From Streptomyces europaeiscabiei (GTDB lineage: Bacteria; Actinomycetota; Actinomycetes; Streptomycetales; Streptomycetaceae), in NCBI RefSeq assembly GCF_036346855.1, contig NZ_CP107841.1:9242001-9306000 (forward strand): a stretch of DNA of 64,000 nucleotides. Reading direction: 5' to 3'. Position 1 is the stretch's first letter. Each line of letters starts with the position of its first letter. Made by a program: the position numbers and the translations under genes. Positions 58,150-64,000 of this stretch are shown piece after piece. The notes under the pieces were generated by a model that made no database searches, was not told the origin of the DNA, and worked only from the letters and a program-made list of their open reading frames with translations.

Positions 58150-58989
58150 GTGACCCGCATCCTGTATCTGAGTCTGTCCAACGCCACGTACTCCTCGAAC
58201 TACTTCCCGTTCCTGCGCCGGTACATCGATGACTTCGTCTCCGAAGGCACCGAGGTCGAACTGAGGGGGGCCCGGGTCGGACGCATCGACAGCTTCCGGT
58301 TCTGGGAGGCCCTCGACTCCGTGTCGATCCTGGATTCCGTGCTGGACGCGGAGCAGTCCGGCTTCGACGCGGTCGCGATCGGGAACATCCTGGACCCCGC
58401 GCTGCGCGAGGCCCGCTCCATGGTCGACATCCCCGTGCTCGGCTACGGGGAGACCTCGATGTTGACCGCGTGCCTCATGGGCAGCAAGTTCGCCCTGGTG
58501 GGCGTCAACCCCTACTTCGGGGGACGCTTCGAGGAGAACGTCGCCAAGTACGGGCTGCGCGAACGACTGGCCGGCATCGAGTGCATGGACCTCACCCCGC
58601 ACGAGCTGGACGCCTGCTTCTCGGACGACGAGGGCCGCAAGAGGGCCACCGACTCGTTCCTGGCGGCGGCCCGGGCGACCATGGCCCGCGGGGCCGAGGT
58701 CATCATCCCGGCGGGCGGCCGTATCACGGCGTTCCTCAACTCCGTCGGTCTGCGCGAGGTGGATGGCGCGCCCATCCTCGACGGCACTGCGACCCTGCTG
58801 GCCATGACCGAGTCGGCGGTACGGATCCGTGCCGCGGCGGGTTCCTTCGTCAGCCGGCGACGCCTGTACGCCAAGGCCCCCACCGACGTGATCGGGGCAG
58901 CGGCGGCCGAATACGCCGAGAGTTATGGGCTGCCCGCGCTGGCCCGGCTCGCAGACCCCGCCACCGAGGCCCCGGAGGAGAAGGAATGA
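58150..58989 (+). CDS. Asp/Glu/hydantoin-racemase-superfamily protein lacking both catalytic Cys
   Basis: 279 aa. The fold is suggested by ILYLSLSNATYSSNYFPFLR, the first half-site GFDAVAIGNILDPALREARS, then DIPVLGYGETSMLTACLMGS and FALVGVNPYFG, and the second half-site GAEVIIPAGGRITAFLNSVG. In racemases the half-sites hold Cys; here they read GN (Asn79) and PA (Ala188). It therefore should not be a two-Cys racemase. It may be a decarboxylase, isomerase or other enzyme of the superfamily. GTG 58150; overlaps the next gene by 4 bp. Confidence 0.75.
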   Translation: MTRILYLSLSNATYSSNYFPFLRRYIDDFVSEGTEVELRGARVGRIDSFRFWEALDSVSILDSVLDAEQSGFDAVAIGNILDPALREARSMVDIPVLGYGETSMLTACLMGSKFALVGVNPYFGGRFEENVAKYGLRERLAGIECMDLTPHELDACFSDDEGRKRATDSFLAAARATMARGAEVIIPAGGRITAFLNSVGLREVDGAPILDGTATLLAMTESAVRIRAAAGSFVSRRRLYAKAPTDVIGAAAAEYAESYGLPALARLADPATEAPEEKE

Positions 58990-59345
58990 GCATGCCCCAG
59001 CCCATCGGACCGCCGGTCTACCCCCTGAGCAAGCAGGACACCTTCGTGTCCAACCTCGACCGGCTGAGGGAGACCTCGGACGCCGTGGCGGACGCGTTCC
59101 GAGGCCTGCGTCACGCGGCCGACGCGCACGGCACGTTGGACGCGAAGCAGCGCGAACTCTGTCTGCTGACAGGCTTCGCCGTCACCCGCAACGAGGGCGG
59201 GTTCCGCGTCCACTGCACCCGCGCCAAGGACGCGGGCGCGACGCTGGAGGAGATCGAGCAGGTCGTCATCCTCATGCTTGGCACAGCCATGGGCCTGGTC
59301 CCGGTCGTCGAAGCGCTCAGCTGGGCGCACGACGAGCTGAAGTGA
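58986..59345 (+). CDS. carboxymuconolactone-decarboxylase-like (AhpD fold) protein
   Basis: 119 aa. KQRELCLLTGFAVTRNEGGF, RVHCTRAKDAGATLEEIEQV and VILMLGTAMGLVPVVEAL follow the CMD pattern. The CxxC redox pair is incomplete: Arg74 stands where the first Cys would be and only Cys77 remains. It is thus closer to the decarboxylase than the peroxidase branch. Coupled by ATGA (58986) to the racemase-like gene, so the two probably act together. Confidence 0.85.
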   Translation: MSMPQPIGPPVYPLSKQDTFVSNLDRLRETSDAVADAFRGLRHAADAHGTLDAKQRELCLLTGFAVTRNEGGFRVHCTRAKDAGATLEEIEQVVILMLGTAMGLVPVVEALSWAHDELK

Positions 59346-59413
59346 CCGGAAACGTTGTCCCACTACCCGCAACGCCCCCTTCGGAAGGCCGAAGGCATCG
59401 ACAGGAGGACATC

Positions 59414-60163
59414 ATGGCCGACGTCAATCAGCCGAAGAAGGCTCTCGTGGTGGGCGCCGGCTCCGGCATCGGACGGGCCACGGCCCTGCGCTTGGCGGAC
59501 ACGGGCATCATCACCGCCGTAGCCGATCTGAACGCCGAGGCCGTCCAGACGCTGGCGAAGGAGCACTCGAACATCGTCGCCCTGGGTGACAGGCAGTGGG
59601 ACGCGACCGACCCGGAAGCCTGTGACCGCATGCTCGAGGAAGCCGTCGATGCACTGGGACGCGTCGACCACGTGATCTCCACCGTGGGCTGGACGGCCAT
59701 CACACCGTTCCTGGAGGAGTCGCCCGACTATTGGCGACGCATCATCGACGTGAACCTGATGTCGAGCATCTACCTCGCGGCGGCGGCGGGAAGGGTGCTG
59801 CGTGAGCATGGCGGCAGCATCGTTCTCACCTCGTCCGAGGCGGGCACGGTGGGAACATCGGGTGAAACGGTCTACTCCGCGGCCAAGGCGGGCGTCATCG
59901 CGCTGGTCAAGTCACTCGCCCGCGAGTGGGCCCGCCACGGCATCAGGGTCAACGCGGTGGCCCCCGGGATCACCGCAACGCCACTGCTGGAGAGCCAGGG
60001 CGGGGACTCACTGCTGTCGAAGATCGTTCGGGGGGTCCCGCTGCGCAGGGCGGGAGAGCCCGAGGAAGTCGCCGCCGCCCTCACCTTCCTCGCGCTCGAC
60101 GACGCGAGCTACATCACCGGCCAGACCCTGTGCGTGGGCGGCGGTCTGACCATGGGGTCGTAG
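59414..60163 (+). CDS. short-chain dehydrogenase (BadH-like candidate)
   Basis: 249 aa. ALVVGAGSGIGRATALRLAD, catalytic Ser in VLTSSEAGTVG, YxxxK as VYSAAKAGVIALVKSLAREW, and ITGQTLCVGGGLTMGS. Complete and active-looking. With the BadI-like hydrolase at 40372 and hydratases present, it could be the 2-hydroxycyclohexane-carboxyl-CoA dehydrogenase step, although the other SDR at 55178 is an equal candidate. ATG 59414 with a strong AGGAGG. Confidence 0.92.
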   Translation: MADVNQPKKALVVGAGSGIGRATALRLADTGIITAVADLNAEAVQTLAKEHSNIVALGDRQWDATDPEACDRMLEEAVDALGRVDHVISTVGWTAITPFLEESPDYWRRIIDVNLMSSIYLAAAAGRVLREHGGSIVLTSSEAGTVGTSGETVYSAAKAGVIALVKSLAREWARHGIRVNAVAPGITATPLLESQGGDSLLSKIVRGVPLRRAGEPEEVAAALTFLALDDASYITGQTLCVGGGLTMGS

Positions 60164-60236
60164 ACCCGGACACACATCACGAGTGCGGCGCGGCCTGCGG
60201 CGGCACGTACGGACAACTCCCGATGGTGAGGACACC

Positions 60237-61016
60237 ATGGAACTCGACAGCAAGACGATCATCATCACGGGTGGCTCTCGTGGCATGGGACAGCGCCTCG
60301 CGCTCCGGCTTGGCGGCGAAGGCGCCAACGTCGTCGTCAACTACCGGCGCGACGCCGAGGCGGCGGAACAGACCGTCGCCCGTGTCGAGGAAGCCGGCGG
60401 CAGAGCCCTGGCCGTGCAGGCCGACATCTCGGACACCGAAGCCGTCGAGGCGCTCGTGGAGACCGTGGCCGACCGATTCGGGAAGATCGACGTCATCGTC
60501 GCCAATGCGGCGGCCAGCGCGTTCAAGCCACTGACGCAGATCCACTCCCATCACATAGCCAAGACGATGGGCATCACGGTCCAGGGCTTCCTCGATCTGG
60601 CGCGCGCCGGCGCCCAGCACATGCCGCCCGGCGGGAGGATCGTCGCCGTCTCCGGATGGGACAGCTTCCGCGTCCTCCCGGGCCACGGACTCCTCGGCGC
60701 CGCCAAGGCGGCCATGGAGACGATCGTGAAGTACTTCGCGATCGAACTGGGCAGCCGCGGCATCACCGCCGTCGGAGTCTGCCCGGGGCCCATCGACACC
60801 GATTCCTTCCGGTACTACGCCGGCGAGGCCTGGGAGGACTACGAACGCCACTGGCTGGCCCAGACACCCTCCGGTGCCTACCCCACACCGGAAGAGGTCG
60901 CCGAGGTCATGGCGTTTCTCTGTTCCCCGCGCAGCGCGGCCATCAACGGCCAGACGATCGTCGTCGACGGCGGGCTGTCGCTCGCCACGATGCCGATGTC
61001 CTTCGGGCAGGGCTGA
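60237..61016 (+). CDS. SDR-family protein, FabL-like, catalytic Tyr replaced
   Basis: 259 aa. IIITGGSRGMGQRLALRLGG, IVANAAASAFKPLTQIHSHH, VAVSGWDSFRVLPGHGLLGA, AKAAMETIVKYFAIELGSRG, VCPGPIDTDSFRYYAGEAWE and INGQTIVVDGGLSL. The layout is that of FabL-type enoyl reductases (YxxxxxxK), but His150 stands seven residues before Lys157 where Tyr is expected, and the YxxxK position is Leu. It may have altered chemistry or only bind. ATG 60237 after GTGAGGAC; followed 4 bp later by the CoA ligase. Confidence 0.85.
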   Translation: MELDSKTIIITGGSRGMGQRLALRLGGEGANVVVNYRRDAEAAEQTVARVEEAGGRALAVQADISDTEAVEALVETVADRFGKIDVIVANAAASAFKPLTQIHSHHIAKTMGITVQGFLDLARAGAQHMPPGGRIVAVSGWDSFRVLPGHGLLGAAKAAMETIVKYFAIELGSRGITAVGVCPGPIDTDSFRYYAGEAWEDYERHWLAQTPSGAYPTPEEVAEVMAFLCSPRSAAINGQTIVVDGGLSLATMPMSFGQG

Positions 61017-61020
61017 CACC

Positions 61021-62640
61021 ATGACCACCGCAATGAACGTCGCGGCGCAGACGGTCGTCCAGCTCATGAGCCAGATCGAGCGCCGGCCCCGCCACTCCGT
61101 TGCAGTCGAGGGATCCGACGGCCGGCACCGGCTCACCGTCGCCAGCCTGACCGAGGCATCGAACCGGCTGGCCAACGCCTTCATCGGCCTCGGGCTGGCC
61201 CCTGGCGACCGGGTGGCCTACGTCGCGCAGAACCACGTCGAGTACGTGGTGCTCGAGTTCGCGCTGCTGAAGGCGGGACTGGTCAAGGTCCCGCTCAACC
61301 ACCGGTTCACGCCGCACGAGCTCCGCCGGTGCATGGAGCTCGCCGACGTCCGCCTTGTGGTCGCGGACGGCCTGGCTGCCGCCGCTGTCGACGAGGTCGT
61401 CGACGGTGACGAACTCCTGAAGGTCGTCCTGGGCGAACGGCCGGGCTGGCGTTCATTCGACGCCCTGGCCGCCGCGGGCTCGCCACTGCGGCCACGGGTC
61501 CACGTGGGTCCAGACGACCTTTACCACATCAGGTTCAGCTCCGGTTCGACGGGACGGCCCAAGGGCATCGCGATCTCGCACCGCGGGGCACGCGCGGCGA
61601 TCCTCGGCAACACCTGGGTGATGAGCACGAGTGGACCGACACTCGCTCCCCGAACCCTGCAGGTGGCGCCCCTGGTGTACGCAGGCGGATGGAGCGTCCT
61701 GCCCACGCTGCTGTGCGGGGGTACGAACGTGGTCCTTCCGCGGTTCGACGCGGACGAGACACTCCGGGTGATCAAGGACGAGCGGATCGACTGGATGTTC
61801 GCCGTTCCCACCATGCTGCGCCGGATCAGCGCTTCCGACGAACTCCCGCTGCTGCGTGAGGCACAGCTCTCCTGCCTGATGCTTGCCGGTGAACCCGCCG
61901 CCCTTCCGGCGCTCGAGATTGTCGGCGAACACACGGACGCACTGCTCCAGTGCTGGGGGCAGACGGAGGCACCCGCGTCCACCACCCTGCTCAGTCGGCA
62001 GGAGATGAGGACACCCGAGCTGTGGCCCTCCATCGGCCGGCCTGTTCCCGGCGTGGAGTTCTCCCTCCTCGTCGGCGGTGAGGTGATCGAGGAGGTAGCG
62101 CCCGGCATTCAGGGAGAGCTGGTGATCCGCACCCCGAGCATCACTACGGCGCTCCTCGGCGCCGAGGCCGAGCACGCCGACCGCCTTCTTTCCGACGGTT
62201 GGTGGCGCACCTCGGACCTGGGTCACTTCGACGAGGAGGGCCGCGTCTTCATCGTCGGCCGCGCCAGCGAGACGATCATCACCGGCGGCACCAACATCCA
62301 GCCTGTCGAGATCGAACGTGCATTTGAAGAGCACCCCGGAGTGCGTGAGGCCGTCGTGGTGGGCGTTCCCGACGAGCAGTGGGGCGAGACCCCGGCGGCG
62401 CTGGTCCACGCGCCCGACCTCGACGCCCTCAAGGCGGAGGAGCTCACGGATTGGGTGCGCGGCAAACTGGCCGGATTCAAGAATCCCCGCCACGTCTACC
62501 TCTCGAGCGACCCGATTCCTCGGGCCTCCGGCGAGTCCAAGATCGCTCGCGGTGACATCAAGCGGATGCTCCGCGCGTGGGTGGCGGATCCCACCCACGT
62601 CCCTGCCAACGTGACAAAGGTGGTGACCCCTCGTGGATGA
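61021..62640 (+). CDS. acyl-CoA synthetase (AMP-forming), pathway entry ligase
   Basis: 539 aa. Phosphate loop RFSSGSTGRPKGIAISHRGA, LQCWGQTEAPAST, SDGWWRTSDLGHFDEEGRVF, IITGGTNIQPVEIERAFEEH and the catalytic Lys near RASGESKIARGDIKRML. It activates a carboxylic acid to its CoA ester and is the only full ATP-dependent ligase of this 25-kb group, hence probably the first step. ATG 61021. It overlaps the next gene by 8 bp. It is not closely similar to the ligase at 27100. Confidence 0.94.
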   Translation: MTTAMNVAAQTVVQLMSQIERRPRHSVAVEGSDGRHRLTVASLTEASNRLANAFIGLGLAPGDRVAYVAQNHVEYVVLEFALLKAGLVKVPLNHRFTPHELRRCMELADVRLVVADGLAAAAVDEVVDGDELLKVVLGERPGWRSFDALAAAGSPLRPRVHVGPDDLYHIRFSSGSTGRPKGIAISHRGARAAILGNTWVMSTSGPTLAPRTLQVAPLVYAGGWSVLPTLLCGGTNVVLPRFDADETLRVIKDERIDWMFAVPTMLRRISASDELPLLREAQLSCLMLAGEPAALPALEIVGEHTDALLQCWGQTEAPASTTLLSRQEMRTPELWPSIGRPVPGVEFSLLVGGEVIEEVAPGIQGELVIRTPSITTALLGAEAEHADRLLSDGWWRTSDLGHFDEEGRVFIVGRASETIITGGTNIQPVEIERAFEEHPGVREAVVVGVPDEQWGETPAALVHAPDLDALKAEELTDWVRGKLAGFKNPRHVYLSSDPIPRASGESKIARGDIKRMLRAWVADPTHVPANVTKVVTPRG

Positions 62641-63436
62641 GGTCGTGGTCGACGGTGCGGACGTGATCGGTTCGGTGCGGCTGAACCGTCCGGAGCGTGG
62701 CAACTCGGTGACGCCGGCCGTCGTTACGGAACTCGGTGACGCCGTCCAGAGGCTGTGCGACACGAACGGGGTCAAAGCGGTCGTGCTGACCGGGACGGGT
62801 TCGGTGTTCTGCGCCGGGGCCGACGTCCGGGAGATGTTCGACGTGTACCACGGCGACGGCGCCGACGGCCTGATGGACTACCTCGCCGACGTGTGGATGC
62901 CCGCTGTGCAACGCACGGTCCGCCTCATCTGGGGCGCCCCGAAGCCGATCGTCGCCGCGTTCAACGGCGCGGCCACGGCCGGTGGGCTCGACTTCGGTCT
63001 GGCCTGTGACGTGCGCGTAGCCGCTTCCACCGCGCGTTTCGCTGAGAGCTACGTCAACCTAGGGATGGTTCCGGTGGCCGGCGGCGCCTACCTGCTGCCC
63101 CTGGTGGCGGGCCTGCCAGCCGCCACCGCTCTGCTGGCATCGGGCGCCTTTGTCAACGCCGACCGGGCTCTCGGCCTCGGCATCGTGAACGAGGTGTGCG
63201 AGCCCGACGAGCTGGATGCCTGCGCATTGCGGTGGGCGTCGGACATGGCTCACGGGCCCGTCGAGACTTTCGCGCGGGTCAAAGGTATCGCCCGCGGTGC
63301 CTCGACACCGGCCTTCGAGACAGCCCTGCGCGACAGCCTCGCCGCGAACATCGCACTGATCGCGCGCCCCGAGGTCAGAGAACGCATCGTTGCCGTCATG
63401 GAAAGGTTCAGTCTCGCGACGGCACAGCGCGGTTGA
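62633..63436 (+). CDS. enoyl-CoA hydratase/isomerase 2
   Basis: 267 aa crotonase. VFCAGADVREMFDVYHGDGA, PIVAAFNGAATAGGLDFGLA, CDVRVAASTARFAESYVNLG and MVPVAGGAYLLPLVAGLPAA. The first oxyanion loop is standard; the second has AGGLD and the region of the second acid reads ESYVNLGMVP, so an isomerase or hydrolase role is as likely as hydration. GTG 62633 lies within the ligase gene end. Last gene of the rightward operon. Confidence 0.92.
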   Translation: MDEVVVDGADVIGSVRLNRPERGNSVTPAVVTELGDAVQRLCDTNGVKAVVLTGTGSVFCAGADVREMFDVYHGDGADGLMDYLADVWMPAVQRTVRLIWGAPKPIVAAFNGAATAGGLDFGLACDVRVAASTARFAESYVNLGMVPVAGGAYLLPLVAGLPAATALLASGAFVNADRALGLGIVNEVCEPDELDACALRWASDMAHGPVETFARVKGIARGASTPAFETALRDSLAANIALIARPEVRERIVAVMERFSLATAQRG

Positions 63437-63747
63437 TTGCTTCAGGTCATTGGGCAGGCTCGCATGCGCGCCGTGGAAGACGGCGCGCCAGTCAGGGCCC
63501 GTGCATGCGGGAGGCGACCTGAGCGCGTAGCTGAGTTGCGGTCGGTGATCGGCTGGCTTGGCGCACTCGGGGGTGAACAGCCGCAGCTCGGCGTACACGG
63601 GACTTTCGTATCAGCCTTCCGACACTCCTCGCGCGCGTCGCGCTCCTCGCCGTAACACCGCTGGGGAGCACGCCGCTCAGGGCGCAGCGGCGCAACCGGG
63701 ACGGGTAAACATGAGTTGCCGGTGAGAAGCTGCCGTCGTTGAAGCAT
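63437..63747. other. intergenic stretch, no gene recognised
   Basis: About 310 bp between the hydratase and the moaA terminator hairpin. A minus-strand frame begins VYAELRLFTPECAKPADHRP but shows no family resemblance. Confidence 0.45.
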
Positions 63748-63764
63748 CACCGCTTTTGGCGGTG
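63748..63764 (-). terminator. small hairpin CACCGC-5-GCGGTG after moaA
   Basis: Perfect 6-bp arms with the loop TTTTG, 17 bp beyond the moaA stop on the minus strand. Confidence 0.5.
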
Positions 63765-63780
63765 CGGCCCACGATGCTGA

Positions 63781-64000
63781 TCAGCCGCCGATTGCCGACA
63801 TGGGTCTGTCGGGCTGGACGAAGGACGGATCGTCCAGCCCGGCTCCTGCCTTCTTGCCCCACATCGCCAGGCGCCAGATCCGGGCGATCTCCTCGTCCGG
63901 GGCGCCGGAGCGCAGCGCGGCGCGGAGGTCGGTCTCCTCACGGGCGAACAGGCAGGTGCGGACCTGGCCGTCGGCGGTGAGGCGGGTGCGGTCGCAGGCC
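63781..64000 (-). CDS. moaA: GTP 3',8-cyclase MoaA, C-terminal part (continues past the window)
   Basis: The minus strand reads [60 protein letters not shown] and [12 protein letters not shown], stop 63781-63783. This is the MoaA C-terminus: two Cys of the second [4Fe-4S] cluster ([15 protein letters not shown]) and the terminal Gly-Gly needed for activity. MoaA starts molybdopterin synthesis, which the molybdenum dehydrogenase at 32-36 kb needs, although the gene itself is usually part of the core genome. Its 5' part is outside the window. Confidence 0.93.
   Translation of the reverse strand, partial: ACDRTRLTADGQVRTCLFAREETDLRAALRSGAPDEEIARIWRLAMWGKKAGAGLDDPSFVQPDRPMSAIGG

Noticed and set aside
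1..64000. tRNA genes, rRNA, riboswitches, CRISPR arrays, integrase or phage genes
   Set aside because: None recognised on either strand; the only mobile-element traces are IS relics in the first 18 kb.

Overview
The window reads as chromosomal DNA of a high-GC actinomycete, most likely Streptomyces or a close relative. The grounds are strong G/C third-position bias, many GTG starts and 4-bp ATGA/GTGA gene overlaps. The gene families also fit: MmyB-type regulators, a PAS-PAS-GAF-PP2C-ATPase protein, and a mycothiol-type formaldehyde dehydrogenase. No tRNA, rRNA or CRISPR array was seen. The content is almost entirely accessory catabolism, with much gene wreckage in the first 18 kb.

Region 1 (1-21 kb), plant glycoside and ester use: a GH2 glycosidase, an Opp/Dpp-type ABC importer (solute-binding lipoprotein, permease, fused permease-ATPase, ATPase), two LacI paralogues, an esterase translationally coupled to a GH78 alpha-L-rhamnosidase, and a tannase/feruloyl-esterase-like secreted enzyme. 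A 16-bp LacI-type operator occurs three times: before the GH2 gene, before the importer, and between the second lacI and the esterase/rhamnosidase. This ties scattered genes into one regulon. Between them lie relics: an F420-type reductase with a frameshift, IS110, ISAs1 and IS1182 scraps, a xanthine-dehydrogenase 3' end fused to the GH2 gene, a LacI stump, an MFS fragment, a GH3 beta-glucosidase with two Trp-to-stop changes, and LuxR and GH78 scraps.

Region 2 (20-38 kb), aromatic acid/aldehyde metabolism: an alpha/beta hydrolase and divergent MmyB-type regulator with a large palindrome between them. Then comes an IclR-controlled cluster: FMN/[2Fe-2S] reductase, P450, mycothiol-dependent formaldehyde dehydrogenase, truncated metallo-beta-lactamase, aryl-CoA ligase, truncated SDR, CouO-like amidohydrolase. 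The gene set suggests O-demethylation of a methoxy-aromatic acid with disposal of the formaldehyde, plus CoA-dependent side-chain removal. Next is a Tat-exported, PaoABC-like molybdenum aldehyde dehydrogenase with its XdhC-type maturase, flanked by two more MmyB regulators; a near-identical 25-bp site lies upstream of both the first of these regulators and the molybdoenzyme operon. A moaA 3' end closes the window.

Region 3 (38.6-63.4 kb), a large CoA-thioester pathway: CoA ligase, three acyl-CoA dehydrogenase-type proteins (one with an Asp where the usual catalytic Glu sits, one lacking that segment), two enoyl-CoA hydratases, SDRs, a BadI/MenB-type ring-opening hydrolase, 3-hydroxyacyl-CoA dehydrogenase, thiolase, CaiB-type CoA transferase, two aldehyde dehydrogenases, a hydroxyisobutyrate-dehydrogenase-like enzyme and a FadR/FCD GntR regulator. 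Together they look like a complete aerobic route for an alicyclic (cyclohexane-carboxylate-like, possibly terpenoid) acid; I regard this as the most interesting candidate system. Two TGTCAGACA palindromes link its separate halves to the GntR regulator.
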